Shown here: in pieces, positions 36,832-49,071 of the stretch
How positions within the stretch are numbered: position 1 is the first letter of the stretch
Layout: each line of letters begins with the position of its first letter
Assembly (NCBI GenBank): GCA_002728755.1
Contig: PBVT01000047.1
Location: 1 to 64,000 of the forward strand
Length of the DNA stretch: 64,000 nucleotides
Direction of reading: 5' to 3'
Source: Myxococcales bacterium
GTDB taxonomy: Bacteria > Myxococcota_A > UBA9042 > UBA3505
The notes under the pieces: generated by a model
What the model saw: only the letters and a program-made list of their open reading frames with translations
What the model was told of the DNA's origin: nothing
Databases searched by the model: none
Position numbers and translations under genes: made by a program

Positions 36832-36845
36832 GCCTGATACCCGAT

Positions 36846-37799
36846 TCAGTTGTTTGGTACGGGTAGGATAGTCGCATAATTATCGACCAACCATGCGCAA
36901 TCGGCATTCTCTGGTAGACGAACCATCGTAAAGAAGCTCTTGCTTGGATCGGGGTCCACAACTGCCGTTGGGTTCAACTGCTTCAAAAGCCCCGGATTCG
37001 ACGCCAACACCACTTGTTCCGTCACAACAGTAAGAGTGCCGTTAATGGTATCCGGGTCCACAGGTTTTCCGGAAAGCTCCGTCGTATCACGCTGGACAAT
37101 GTACAGGTCTCCCTCTGGAAAGCCCTCCAATCGAACCGTCATGCCAGGATTACCGTCGCCATCCTGATCGAAAACCCTTGGATCATCGGCCGACGTCGGC
37201 AGCTCCTCCGTTTCGGGATCGGTCAACCCCGTAAGCCCAGAGAGAGCAATATGCTTATCGGCAATATAGTCAAAGGAGCCCGATACGTCCGGCGTATACG
37301 TCCCAGTACGAGTGTAGGTGTCCAGAGCATTCACATAGGCTTCCGGAATTACCGTTTTAGCCGGAACCAGAGGGCCCGACTCATTCAAGACCTCGCAGAC
37401 TTCATGGGAAATAACCAGATCCGTCCCATTCTGTTCATGATTCACAAGGTGGTAGGTAAAGACCCGTATTGACATGGGCTGCGTACCAGGAAGACTTGCG
37501 ATCAGTGCCGTGACCTGGAGTTGCCCCCAGAGACCGGCGATCTGGCTTAGAGGAGAAGCCGTATCGGTCGTTTGTACATCTTCCATCGGGGTCGAGGTGT
37601 CCGACGTCTGCACATCTTCTTCGGGCGTAACGTCCTCCGACACCTGGACATCCTCCGGTTCCTGGACATCCTCTTCGCTTGTGTCCGTTCCAATATCTTC
37701 AACACTCAAGTCCGCGGTATTCGTCGTATCCGCGACGGTATCGCCATTTCCACAAGCGGCGATGACACACACAAAGAAAAACAAAAACCCTATTCTCAT
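36846..37799 (-). CDS. Lipoprotein with acidic EDVQ-repeat linker
   Basis: A 317-residue lipoprotein of unknown function. I chose ATG 37799 because GGAG lies 9 bases upstream; in-frame ATGs at 37808 and 37814 also exist. The signal peptide ends in IAAC (Cys16). A linker rich in Asp, Glu, Val and Thr repeats EDVQ-like units. The folded part has IAGLWGQLQVTALIASLPGT, strands typical of a small beta domain and FDQDGDGNPGMTVRLEG. It follows the FadL-like gene by about 20 bases, so the two probably form an operon. Confidence 0.7.
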   Translation of the reverse strand: MRIGFLFFFVCVIAACGNGDTVADTTNTADLSVEDIGTDTSEEDVQEPEDVQVSEDVTPEEDVQTSDTSTPMEDVQTTDTASPLSQIAGLWGQLQVTALIASLPGTQPMSIRVFTYHLVNHEQNGTDLVISHEVCEVLNESGPLVPAKTVIPEAYVNALDTYTRTGTYTPDVSGSFDYIADKHIALSGLTGLTDPETEELPTSADDPRVFDQDGDGNPGMTVRLEGFPEGDLYIVQRDTTELSGKPVDPDTINGTLTVVTEQVVLASNPGLLKQLNPTAVVDPDPSKSFFTMVRLPENADCAWLVDNYATILPVPNN

Positions 37800-37820
37800 A
37801 ATTCGCATCTCCATTTTGCT

Positions 37821-39344
37821 CTAATACCACATGGACAGGCTCAGGCCTCCGCCAAATACCCAACCATTGCTTGTATATCCCGGGTACCCCGGATTGTTGG
37901 TTTGTAAACCCAGACCATCCTCCACTGCTTCCGTTGGATTGGTCGCATTAAGAACGGTTACGCCATTCTCTGGATCATGGTCTGGAAATTCATCGGTTAT
38001 CTTTGAATCCACCTTTGTCACGCTGCGTTCAAGAAGGTGGTGGACCTGGACTTGAAGCCCTACCGACACAGGGACTCCTACCCAGGAGGAACGGTATTCT
38101 ATCCCTCCGCCGAATCGAATACGATCATTGTCGACATAATTATCAGCGCCATCCTGTGTTAGGACAGGGCTTGGAATATACCCAATACTGACGCCACTCA
38201 AGATGGTCGGACTATGGTATTGGATCAATACAGTGCCAGATACTGTGTCTCGCCAATTATCGGGTGCCGATGTTGCGGGTGGGTTACCCGGCTCATTATG
38301 GCGGTTACGGTATTGCGACCACTGAGCATATAATCCCTCTACTCCGATCACCATGCCTGTACCGGTTCCTTTTGTCTGGTCCCAGGCAAACCCGGCTCCG
38401 ATCCGCTGGGGCTCATACCCATAGGTAAATTGATACTCCTGGTGGATGGCGTCCTGACCCGAAGGGTAGGGGTAATTCCACAACCGTAACTCGTTCGAAC
38501 CTTTCAACGGGTTCTGCGTAGCAGCATGCCATGTCAGCCCCACGCGAGTCTGCGGTGTGGGTGTCGCCGCAATACCAAGATAGGGGGTCACACCATTCTC
38601 AACCGAAATATCGGAATTGAGTAGAACATGACTCTGATCCAATCCATCCGGAACATAGATGGGTGTCGCAGCACGTGTATGCATCTCTACGGATGCCCCT
38701 ACGCCAACATTAAGCCAGGGTAGAACCCTTGCCCCCAACCCAAAGCACACACTCGTGATGACAAGTCGATCTCCAAAGAGCTCGTGGTGTAACTGGTTGG
38801 AAAAATATTGTTCTCGTTCATCCGTATAGAACGCCCTCTGTTGCTGGACACTTGTCGCAGGCAATAAAGCATAAATTCCCAATGCAAAACGCGAATCCAT
38901 GAATTTACGGACCAATCCCAGACTCAAATACGGATGTACTTCCTGGTCTGGCGAATCATCTCTGGGTATCAACTCAGCCGTCGCTAGAGCGGGAACTTCC
39001 ATTGGCACCTGGGTACCATTATCCAAAACCAGGATCCGGTAGATGCTATCTGCGACGTCCGTCTCCGAAGGCTTGGATGGTCGCGTGATATTCAGATTCG
39101 TTCCGATCGTCATAAAACCCAGATCGAGTGAACGGTCCGCATCCACCAACAACGCCGGATTAAAATAGGTCACAGCACTATTCGAACCAATGGTTCGGCT
39201 GCCGAAAAAACCATGTCCTGTTGGGGCCCCCAAAATCTCCAACACACTCGAAGCCCTCGCTTCCAAAGGAAGAAGAATTACCAACGCCAGGACAGCTACT
39301 CCGAGCGATCTACGCACGGCAAAAACCGGCTTATTCTTCCTCAT
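37821..39344 (-). CDS. FadL/OmpP1-type outer membrane protein
   Basis: A 507-residue outer membrane protein, probably a barrel for uptake of hydrophobic compounds. ATG 39344 has AAGGA at 9 bases, better than GTG 39350. A signal peptide (VAVLALVILLPLEARAS) is followed by SVLEILGAPTGHGFFGSRTI and the family-type TYFNPALL near the N-terminus. Later strings such as ARVLPWLNVGVGASVEM, TPQTRVGLTWHA and a Gly-rich barrel end (WVFGGGLSLSMWY) fit FadL/TodX/OmpP1 members. The substrate is unknown. It is followed by a small lipoprotein gene. Confidence 0.75.
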   Translation of the reverse strand: MRKNKPVFAVRRSLGVAVLALVILLPLEARASSVLEILGAPTGHGFFGSRTIGSNSAVTYFNPALLVDADRSLDLGFMTIGTNLNITRPSKPSETDVADSIYRILVLDNGTQVPMEVPALATAELIPRDDSPDQEVHPYLSLGLVRKFMDSRFALGIYALLPATSVQQQRAFYTDEREQYFSNQLHHELFGDRLVITSVCFGLGARVLPWLNVGVGASVEMHTRAATPIYVPDGLDQSHVLLNSDISVENGVTPYLGIAATPTPQTRVGLTWHAATQNPLKGSNELRLWNYPYPSGQDAIHQEYQFTYGYEPQRIGAGFAWDQTKGTGTGMVIGVEGLYAQWSQYRNRHNEPGNPPATSAPDNWRDTVSGTVLIQYHSPTILSGVSIGYIPSPVLTQDGADNYVDNDRIRFGGGIEYRSSWVGVPVSVGLQVQVHHLLERSVTKVDSKITDEFPDHDPENGVTVLNATNPTEAVEDGLGLQTNNPGYPGYTSNGWVFGGGLSLSMWY

Positions 39345-39415
39345 GAACACTCATCCTTTGCTGGAACGTGATCGGACGCTGGCATCGCTGCTTGGAGACT
39401 CCATACCACCATATT

Positions 39416-41476
39416 CTACTTACGACCTTTCTTTCTTTTTCTAGGCCTTCGTACCTGTGGGGCGACAGAACCTACTGCACCAGGCTGTAGTCCTAAGGCC
39501 GCCTCTTCTAACCGATTCAGCTCGTCTCGTAAACGGGCAGCATGTTCAAAGTCTAAATCATGGGCTGCTTGCCACATCTCATCCCGTAATTCACTACATC
39601 GAACCTTCACTGCTGCGTTATCATTTACGTCCAGACCGGACACCGTCTCCGAGCTCTCTGTAAACCGATCGCCCATGTCCCGCACAGCTTTGACAATCGA
39701 TGTCGGTACAACACCCTCGGCCACGTTCCGCTCATGCTGCAACACACGTCTCCGCTCTGTCTCCTCAAGAGCTATACTCATAGATCCAGTGATCCTGTCC
39801 GCATACATGATGACTTCTCCACCAACGTTGCGGGACGCACGTCCAATGGTTTGAATCAGCGAGCGAACACTTCGTAAGAAGCCCTCTTTATCGGCATCCA
39901 AGATCGCCACAAGAGACACTTCTGGAATATCGAGGCCTTCTCGTAGAAGATTGATCCCTACCAGGACATCGAACTCGGCGTTGCGAAGCCCACGGATGAT
40001 CTCCATCCGTTCTAATGTGTCGATGTCACTATGCATATATCGAACACGGACTCCCAGCTCATGGTAGTACTCGGTCAGATGCTCGGCTAACCGCTTGGTC
40101 AAGGTCGTGACCAAAACCCTCTCATTGCGTTTCACACGTTCACGGATCTCATGAAGAAGATCATCGACCTGGTTTGCCACCGGCCGAACCGTCACGGTTG
40201 GATCCAATAATCCCGTGGGGCGAACAATCTGCTGAACAACCTCTCCTCCTGTCCGCTCAAGCTCATAGTCTCCGGGAGTCGCGCTCACATAGGCGACCTG
40301 GTTAATCCGCTCGACGAACTCTTCAAACATAAGAGGGCGGTTATCCAGAGCTGATGGCAACCGGAAGCCATGCTCTACCAACGTTTCCTTTCGCGACCGA
40401 TCACCTCTCCACATCGCTCCCACCTGCGGGACCGTCACATGGCTCTCATCGATAAACATCACATAATCGTCAGGAAAATAATCTAACAACGTCGGAGGGG
40501 CGTCGCCTTGCTTACGTCCAGTAAGATGTCGACTGTAGTTTTCGATACCTTTGCAATGTCCAGTCTGCTCGATCATCTCCAGATCGAACATCGTTCTCTG
40601 CTCCAATCGCTGTGCCTCCAAGAGTCTACCTGCGCCTCGAAACGCCTGTAACTGCTCCCGCAGTTCCTCTCGTACCGACTTAATTGCCCGCTCTCTATGT
40701 TCTTCGAAGGTCACATAATGACTCGCCGGGAAGATGGCCACTTTATCGCATTCCGTGGTGACCGAGCCCGTAAGAGGATCAAAGTTTGCGATCCGATCAA
40801 TCTCATCCCCGAACCACTCGATTCGAATTGCGTCGACATCTTGTGAGGCTGGGACGATCTCGAGGACATCGCCACGCACCCGAAACATGCCTCGATACAG
40901 ATCATAGTCGTTTCGTTCGTATTGGATTTCTACAAGCCTACGAATGATCTCGTCGCGATCAACGGCCTGTCCCTTTTCCAGTTGCACCAGAAGCCCATAA
41001 TAAGCCTCGGCACTACCAATACCGTAGATACATGAGACACTGGCTACAATGATTACATCACGCCGTGTCAGCAGAGATTGCGTCGCCGCATGGCGCATAC
41101 GATCAATCGTGTCATTGATCATTGCGTCCTTTTCAATGAATGTATCCGTCACCGGCACATAGGCTTCGGGCTGATAATAATCATAATACGAGACGAAATA
41201 CTCCACAGCATTCTCGGGAAATAGCTCACGGAATTCCTGGTATAGCTGCGCTGCGAGGGTTTTGTTGGGCGCCAGAATCAACGCTGGCCGATCCAACTCG
41301 GCAATTACATGCGCCATCGTGAACGTCTTTCCACTTCCGGTTACACCGAGAAGAACCTGCTCATCCGACGCCTCCTGCTCTGATTCCTGCGGCTCGAATC
41401 TCCGAACAAGTGTACGGATTGCGCCGGGCTGATCCCCTTTGGGGATATAGTCCGTTTGCATTTGGAATATCGACAT
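39416..41476 (-). CDS. uvrB: Excinuclease ABC subunit B
   Basis: The 686-residue damage-recognition helicase of nucleotide excision repair. It starts with [20 protein letters not shown], then the Walker [17 protein letters not shown], the beta-hairpin region [27 protein letters not shown] (Walker B), and helicase motifs V-VI ([18 protein letters not shown] and [19 protein letters not shown]). The C-terminal UVR motif [20 protein letters not shown] binds UvrC/UvrA. The C-terminus ends in a short basic run ([11 protein letters not shown]). It is divergent from the ATPase operon. Confidence 0.97.
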   Translation of the reverse strand: MSIFQMQTDYIPKGDQPGAIRTLVRRFEPQESEQEASDEQVLLGVTGSGKTFTMAHVIAELDRPALILAPNKTLAAQLYQEFRELFPENAVEYFVSYYDYYQPEAYVPVTDTFIEKDAMINDTIDRMRHAATQSLLTRRDVIIVASVSCIYGIGSAEAYYGLLVQLEKGQAVDRDEIIRRLVEIQYERNDYDLYRGMFRVRGDVLEIVPASQDVDAIRIEWFGDEIDRIANFDPLTGSVTTECDKVAIFPASHYVTFEEHRERAIKSVREELREQLQAFRGAGRLLEAQRLEQRTMFDLEMIEQTGHCKGIENYSRHLTGRKQGDAPPTLLDYFPDDYVMFIDESHVTVPQVGAMWRGDRSRKETLVEHGFRLPSALDNRPLMFEEFVERINQVAYVSATPGDYELERTGGEVVQQIVRPTGLLDPTVTVRPVANQVDDLLHEIRERVKRNERVLVTTLTKRLAEHLTEYYHELGVRVRYMHSDIDTLERMEIIRGLRNAEFDVLVGINLLREGLDIPEVSLVAILDADKEGFLRSVRSLIQTIGRASRNVGGEVIMYADRITGSMSIALEETERRRVLQHERNVAEGVVPTSIVKAVRDMGDRFTESSETVSGLDVNDNAAVKVRCSELRDEMWQAAHDLDFEHAARLRDELNRLEEAALGLQPGAVGSVAPQVRRPRKRKKGRK

Positions 41477-41603
41477 TCGTTACCTGAAAATACGCTTAAT
41501 TTTCTGCATTCATCGCGCCTAGAAAACATCTTTATTTAAAATATCAAAACGCAAATAGAAACACCGAAGACAACAATTCCTACGGACGCGATCCATTAGG
41601 GCC

Positions 41604-41632
41604 TTGACACCTATAGTTTAGCCATGCTAGCC
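41604..41632 (+). promoter_or_regulatory. Possible promoter of the ATP synthase operon
   Basis: A perfect TTGACA at 41604-41609 lies about 110 bases before atpF'. The -10 region at 17-18 bases (ctagcc) is weak, and a nearer TATAGT at 41612 is badly spaced. The 244-base divergent gap to uvrB must hold the operon promoter, but this site is tentative. Confidence 0.35.
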
Positions 41633-41720
41633 GGGGTGCCCCATTTGAGTAGCCCCCGTCGGATCCATGCTCATAATATCTGAATTCAGCCAAGTACAGA
41701 GTAAACTCTTAGTCGCCGGA

Positions 41721-42140
41721 ATGGTTGACGTGGACAAGACTATCTTTGTCCAACTCGCAATTTTCCTGGCGCTGATCGTTATATTGAAGCTCGTTTTATT
41801 CGATCCTTTTCTCAAGCTCGAAGACACGCGTGAGGAAGCAACCAGCGGTGCTCGGAAAACGGCTGCAAAGGTTCGAGAGCAATGCGAATCTATGGAGCAG
41901 GACATTGATCAGAAGATCAATGACGCTCGGATGCAGGGAACGCAACTGCGAGAGGAACTCAAAGCCGAAGGGCGGAAGATTGCCGATAAGCAGGTAGAGG
42001 ATACCCGTACGAAGATCGACGAGAGTATGGAAGCAGAGCTGTTGGAGCTGAAAGCAGCCGAATCTGGTGCTCGCGCTGTACTGTCCACAGAGGCCCGGCG
42101 ACTCGCAGATCTAGCCGCCGACCGGATCCTGCAGGGGTAA
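41721..42140 (+). CDS. atpF': F-type ATP synthase subunit b'
   Basis: A peripheral-stalk subunit of the F-ATPase. One N-terminal membrane helix (IFVQLAIFLALIVILKLVLF) is followed by DPFLKLEDTREEAT and a long charged coiled coil to the C-terminus. ATG 41721 gives the usual length (about 139 aa); ATG 41667 would add an atypical leader. Together with the next gene it forms a b'/b heterodimer. Confidence 0.88.
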   Translation: MVDVDKTIFVQLAIFLALIVILKLVLFDPFLKLEDTREEATSGARKTAAKVREQCESMEQDIDQKINDARMQGTQLREELKAEGRKIADKQVEDTRTKIDESMEAELLELKAAESGARAVLSTEARRLADLAADRILQG

Positions 42141-42142
42141 TT

Positions 42143-42709
42143 ATGCGACTTTTCCTCTTCATAATACTGGGAATACTGACGCCGAACCTTGCCTATGCTG
42201 CTGGCGCCTCTTTTGACGCCACAACGTTCTGGGCATTTGTGACGAACTTCGTTCTGCTCTTTGGTACCGTGATATTCCTCACCCGCAAAGGTATCCAGGG
42301 CTTTTTCGTAAAGCGAAGCGAAAGTGTCGGCAAAGAACTCGAAGAAGCTCGTGCTGTGCATCAAGAGGCACAGAACCTTCTCAAACAATATGAGTCTCGT
42401 ATTAGCGACCTGGATGCGGAGAGCAAAGAAATACTTGCCCAATTCCATGCCGATGGTGAAAGCGAGAAACAACGTATTGTCGAAGAAGCGCAACGAGAAG
42501 CGGCGCGAATTGAGAAGGAAGCAAAGTTCCGGATTCAGCAAGAAGCCAAGAATGCTCGCGAACGGCTTTTGAAAGAAGTGGTTCCCATCGCATTGGAACA
42601 AGCCGAAGAAGCTATTAAGAGTCGACTGGACGACCCTACCCGCGATCGATTGATTGCAGAAGGAGTCGAACAGTTGAAGCAGATTAAACCGGAACAGGTC
42701 ATCCAATAA
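42143..42709 (+). CDS. atpF: F-type ATP synthase subunit b, with signal-like N-terminus
   Basis: The second stalk subunit (188 aa). It starts with a signal peptide-like segment (FLFIILGILTPNLAYA), then a membrane helix (FWAFVTNFVLLFGTVIFLTR) and KGIQGFFVKRSESVGKELEE, the usual start of the b-subunit coiled coil. The extra N-terminal segment is seen in some deltaproteobacterial b subunits. It starts 2 bases after atpF'. Confidence 0.92.
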   Translation: MRLFLFIILGILTPNLAYAAGASFDATTFWAFVTNFVLLFGTVIFLTRKGIQGFFVKRSESVGKELEEARAVHQEAQNLLKQYESRISDLDAESKEILAQFHADGESEKQRIVEEAQREAARIEKEAKFRIQQEAKNARERLLKEVVPIALEQAEEAIKSRLDDPTRDRLIAEGVEQLKQIKPEQVIQ

Positions 42710-42730
42710 CCACGGTCAAAGGATCCCGTC

Positions 42731-43279
42731 GTGCAACATCGCCGAATCGCAAAACGTTACGCTCGCTCGCTATTCCTGGCTGGGAAAAAGTCCAACCTGA
42801 CGGATTCCTTTGGACAAGAGTTGGCGCTGTTTGGAACGGTCGTACGAGAGACTGAGGGTCTGGTTGAGTTTCTGAGCAATCCCACCCAGTCCCTGGAACG
42901 GAAATCGGAACTCCTTGCATCGATAACGAAACAGAACCCGGTGAGCGATGACTTCCAACGCTTTCTGGATCTACTGGTCTCGAATGAACGGGCACAGCTG
43001 CTGCCACAAATCCACGACGCGTTCCAAGAGCTTTTGAATCAGGAACGTAAAGCGCTTAAGGGCACCGTTGGATCGGCGACACCGCTCTCAAGTAAACAAC
43101 TGCAGGACATTACTGCAGCTCTCGAGTCGAGCACAGGCTACTCTGTGGAGCTCGAGAACTACGTAAACGAAGACTTTATTGCGGGCTTCCGTGTAGAGGT
43201 AGGCGATGTTGTCTTGGACAACACGGTGGCAGGTCAACTTGGCCAGCTTACAGAAAACCTCTTGAAGGCGTCCCTGTAG
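42731..43279 (+). CDS. atpH: F-type ATP synthase subunit delta
   Basis: A 182-residue subunit joining the stalk to F1. It has RRIAKRYARSLFLAG at the start, VEFLSNPTQSLERKSELLAS in the N-terminal helical domain and the C-terminal GFRVEVGDVVLDNTVAGQLG. It starts with GTG 42731. Confidence 0.95.
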   Translation: MQHRRIAKRYARSLFLAGKKSNLTDSFGQELALFGTVVRETEGLVEFLSNPTQSLERKSELLASITKQNPVSDDFQRFLDLLVSNERAQLLPQIHDAFQELLNQERKALKGTVGSATPLSSKQLQDITAALESSTGYSVELENYVNEDFIAGFRVEVGDVVLDNTVAGQLGQLTENLLKASL

Positions 43280-43336
43280 CGCTCAGGCACTACAAAACAA
43301 CCCCAACGAAGACTGACAACATCGAGGTTGTAGCAA

Positions 43337-44881
43337 ATGGAACTCAAGATTGGTGAAATCACAAGCGTTCTCGAATCGCAGATCAGCGCCTATAATCGCG
43401 AGATCGACGTAGAAGAAACCGGCACAGTAATTATGGCTGGTGACGGTATTGCTCGTGTCCATGGACTGAAGAAAGCCCAGGCCGGTGAGCTCGTAGAGCT
43501 TCCCCATGACGTAAAAGGCGTTGTGTTGAACCTCGAAGAGGATAATGTCGGTCTCGCCTTATTCGGTGAGGTCGAAAAAATCTCCGAAGGCTCCACCGTA
43601 AAGCGTTCCGGTCGAATCCTGGATGTTCCGGTTGGTAAGGCTCTCCTCGGTCGTGTCGTCAATTCGCTTGGCGAGCCATTGGATGGCAAGGGCCCCATCG
43701 AGACGGACGAGCGCCGGCTTGTGGAAATCAAAGCCCCCGGTATCGTAAGTCGAAAGAGCGTACATGAACCTCTTCAGACCGGTTTGAAAGCCATCGATGC
43801 ACTGGTACCCATCGGCCGCGGTCAGCGTGAGCTCATCATTGGTGACCGTCAAACAGGAAAGACGGCTGTCGCCATTGACACCATCATTAATCAGAAAGGT
43901 GGCTTCGACGCTGGCGACCCTGTCTATTGCATCTACGTAGCAGTTGGCCAGAAGCAGTCTACTGTGGCGCAGGTCGTGTCGACTCTCGAACAGCACGGCG
44001 CCATGGAATACACAACGGTAGTCGCTGCTACCGCATCGGAAGCGGCACCGATTCAGTTCTTTGCACCGTATAGCGGTTGCACCATGGGTGAATATTTCCG
44101 GGACAACGGAATGCACGCCCTGATCATTTACGATGATCTCAGTAAGCAGGCCGTTGCCTATCGTCAGCTGTCTCTACTTCTTCGTCGTCCTCCTGGCCGT
44201 GAAGCCTTCCCTGGTGATGTCTTCTATCTTCATAGTCGACTTCTGGAACGCGCCGCCAAGTTGAGTGACGATTGTGGCGGTGGCTCTTTGACCGCCCTAC
44301 CCATCATCGAGACCCAAGCTGGCGATGTATCGGCGTATATCCCCACAAACGTGATCTCGATTACGGATGGTCAGATCTTCCTCGAAACAGACCTCTTCTT
44401 CAAAGGTATCCGACCCGCAATCAACGTGGGTCTGTCCGTAAGTCGTGTAGGTGGTAGTGCCCAAACGAAGTTGGTGAAGAAGATCGCTGGTACGGCCCGT
44501 CTTGAGCTCGCCCAATATCGTGAATTGGAAGCGTTCGCTCAGTTTGCCTCCGATCTCGACCCCGCGACCCGTAAGCAACTTGAGGGTGGTGCTCGGCTGA
44601 CAGAGGTTCTCAAGCAGGACCAATATACGCCGCTCCCCTTTGAGAAGCAGGCCCTTATCCTATGGGCAGCGACAGCTCCGGAAGAGTTTTTGATGAAATA
44701 CACCTCTAGCGACCTCGGACGCTATGAGAAAGAGCTGTATGAATTCGTCGAGAGTCGTCACGCCGACCTGCTGAAGCAGATGCGTGAGGAAGGAGCCTTC
44801 ACCGATCCGATCAAAGAAAAGATGACCGCTGTATTGACCGAGTTCGCCGGCATTTTCCAAGCCGACGAACAAGCCGCGTAA
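43337..44881 (+). CDS. atpA: F-type ATP synthase subunit alpha
   Basis: A 514-residue F1 subunit that binds nucleotide without catalysis. The P-loop GDRQTGKT is at residues 169-176. Other marks are [27 protein letters not shown] and the family signature [14 protein letters not shown]. It follows atpH in the standard order. Confidence 0.98.
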   Translation: MELKIGEITSVLESQISAYNREIDVEETGTVIMAGDGIARVHGLKKAQAGELVELPHDVKGVVLNLEEDNVGLALFGEVEKISEGSTVKRSGRILDVPVGKALLGRVVNSLGEPLDGKGPIETDERRLVEIKAPGIVSRKSVHEPLQTGLKAIDALVPIGRGQRELIIGDRQTGKTAVAIDTIINQKGGFDAGDPVYCIYVAVGQKQSTVAQVVSTLEQHGAMEYTTVVAATASEAAPIQFFAPYSGCTMGEYFRDNGMHALIIYDDLSKQAVAYRQLSLLLRRPPGREAFPGDVFYLHSRLLERAAKLSDDCGGGSLTALPIIETQAGDVSAYIPTNVISITDGQIFLETDLFFKGIRPAINVGLSVSRVGGSAQTKLVKKIAGTARLELAQYRELEAFAQFASDLDPATRKQLEGGARLTEVLKQDQYTPLPFEKQALILWAATAPEEFLMKYTSSDLGRYEKELYEFVESRHADLLKQMREEGAFTDPIKEKMTAVLTEFAGIFQADEQAA

Positions 44882-44901
44882 TACGCTGACGGAGCTGGCG
44901 A

Positions 44902-47225
<2,324 letters not shown>

Positions 47226-47251
47226 AGTAGACTATCTGTGGAGACCAGCCG

Positions 47252-47665
47252 ATGAAAGCCAAAGGGTTACATCTCACAATCAATACCCCCCACGGTCTAA
47301 AGTTTGACGGTGATGTGGACGCAGTGCGTCTGATCACTGGCCTGGGACAGATTGAAGTGCGGCCAGATCATGAACCAATGATCATGACATTGGATATTGG
47401 TGCAGCCAATCTCATATCCTCGGATAGTCAGCAAAACATGGCTCTGAATCTAGGCTATGTGGAGATCCTGGATAACCGGGTAGAGATCGTGTCCGAGTCG
47501 GCTGAAGCCAGTGGCGACATCGACGTAGAGCGAGCGCAGCGCTCCAAAGCTCGTGCTGAGGAGCAACTCGCGGAACTCGATCCAAGCACCGATATTGAAC
47601 GGTACAAGCAGGTAGAAAACAGAATCCACCGTGCCAACGTTCGCATCGCTGTAGCTGCAAACTAG
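47252..47665 (+). CDS. atpC: F-type ATP synthase subunit epsilon
   Basis: A 137-residue rotor subunit. It has LTINTPHGLKFDGDVDAVRL, the beta-sandwich GQIEVRPDHEPMIMTLDIGA and NLGYVEILDNRVEIVSESAE, then the two C-terminal helices. It ends the operon and is 4 bases from a convergent gene. No terminator is seen. Confidence 0.95.
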   Translation: MKAKGLHLTINTPHGLKFDGDVDAVRLITGLGQIEVRPDHEPMIMTLDIGAANLISSDSQQNMALNLGYVEILDNRVEIVSESAEASGDIDVERAQRSKARAEEQLAELDPSTDIERYKQVENRIHRANVRIAVAAN

Positions 47666-47669
47666 GTCT

Positions 47670-48908
47670 TCAATCCGCCAGAGTGGGACCGCCCCGCCAA
47701 CCAAAGCGTGCGTCTGCCGTGCGCCCAAGCTCGTTTTTGCAGATGAGCCCCGCGACGATTCCGACGATGAGGCCACCAAGGTGGCACCAATGGTCGACAA
47801 GACTACTGTCGTCCATGAAGAGCTCCGTCGCATTAATCAATGTGTTCAATACGAGAAAGGCCCCTCCCAATAAGGTTCCCGTTGTATAGCGCATGGGTAT
47901 GCGGCCATACCGCGACGCGAACCAGAGCCCCAGAAATAGAGACATACCCGCAATACCCGCCACAGAACCACTGGCACCAATGGTGAAAAGCTCTTCATGT
48001 CCGGTCACATTCTTGTAGGCAATACTGGCTAGTGCTCCCCCGACCGTACAGGCCACATAAACGGCGAGAAAACGAACGGGCCCTAATATTCGTTCCAGGA
48101 TGTGCCCAACAAGGAGCAAGCTCAACATATTGTAGAGGATATGCTGCACTCCCCCATGTAGAAATCCATAGGTGAGCCAGGTTCTAAGGGAGGCCCAGGT
48201 AAACTCCAGATGACCATCCACTCCATATGTCTTTGCTCTAGTGAACCGCTCATCGTTGGGCAGCTCTTGCCAAAAATAAAAAACAGCCACGCAAATGGAG
48301 ATAATCGTAACCACCGTCCACGGAAAGGATGTTCGAAACATGGCTCGGAACGCCCGGGCCAGGGACCGCTCCGCGCGTACGGCAGCTTGTACTTCCCGTA
48401 GAGCCGTGACCTCCGCCAGAAGATCGAGACGATCCACCCAGCGAGATGTTCGAGACGGGCTTCCAAGATGCTTCAACAGTCGGCGGCGAGACATCTGCAT
48501 TAGCCGCCAGAAATATCGTCGCAGTTCACGAATTTGCTGCGACGTCAGCCCTAGCGCATCGAGTCTTTCACGGGCGATTGTTCGTAACTTTTCTGGAAGT
48601 TGCTGGTTCTGGGCCGCCAACCATAACGATGGAGGCGATGCGGACTGTCGAAGATATTCTTCGATGTCAGCAGACTGAACACCGCCCAGCCGTTGATGCC
48701 AGGCAAGTCGTGATGGGTACGGTAAACCATTCCAAACCGCCCAGGCTACAGTGGGGCCATGTAGACGTGTTAGAATACGTGTTTGTCCAACTAGCGTTGG
48801 TCCTTTCAGCTGCTCTTTGGCCGCTCTTTCACTGCTACACCGAGGACAAAGCCCCGTTCGCGGGTCAAGTTCATCTCCACAAACGAGACATGTACCTTTC
48901 GGGGGCAT
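47670..48908 (-). CDS. Rhomboid family intramembrane serine protease with N-terminal zinc ribbon
   Basis: A 412-residue membrane protease. ATG 48908 has GAGG at 5 bases. Residues 7-24 form a zinc ribbon (CLVCGDELDPRTGLCPRC; Cys7, 10, 21, 24). A cytoplasmic helical region follows. The C-terminal half has six or so membrane segments with the L1 strand TYGFLHGGVQHILYNMLSLL, the GASGSVAG site (Ser313) and HWCHLGG (His376), which form the catalytic dyad. The zinc ribbon and long soluble N-terminal part are unusual additions. It may regulate a membrane-anchored substrate; none can be named. Confidence 0.92.
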   Translation of the reverse strand: MPPKGTCLVCGDELDPRTGLCPRCSSERAAKEQLKGPTLVGQTRILTRLHGPTVAWAVWNGLPYPSRLAWHQRLGGVQSADIEEYLRQSASPPSLWLAAQNQQLPEKLRTIARERLDALGLTSQQIRELRRYFWRLMQMSRRRLLKHLGSPSRTSRWVDRLDLLAEVTALREVQAAVRAERSLARAFRAMFRTSFPWTVVTIISICVAVFYFWQELPNDERFTRAKTYGVDGHLEFTWASLRTWLTYGFLHGGVQHILYNMLSLLLVGHILERILGPVRFLAVYVACTVGGALASIAYKNVTGHEELFTIGASGSVAGIAGMSLFLGLWFASRYGRIPMRYTTGTLLGGAFLVLNTLINATELFMDDSSLVDHWCHLGGLIVGIVAGLICKNELGRTADARFGWRGGPTLAD

Positions 48909-49012
48909 TCCAACCTCGGTGGATAACCGACACGGCTTCAATCAAAGCTGAATATAGTCTTGGCTGGAACCCGACGCAACTGGTCGTGCCCATCCCTTTA
49001 TAAACGGGCCGG

Positions 49013-49041
49013 TTTACAGTTTTCGCAACGTGCCTTAAATT
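49013..49041 (+). promoter_or_regulatory. Possible sigma70-type promoter of nadE
   Basis: TTTACA (49013-49018) and TAAATT (49036-49041) are separated by 17 bases, about 30 bases before the nadE start codon. Both boxes are imperfect. Confidence 0.4.
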
Positions 49042-49071
49042 CAGGGCAGTTCCCCATTTGGACGACTCGTC

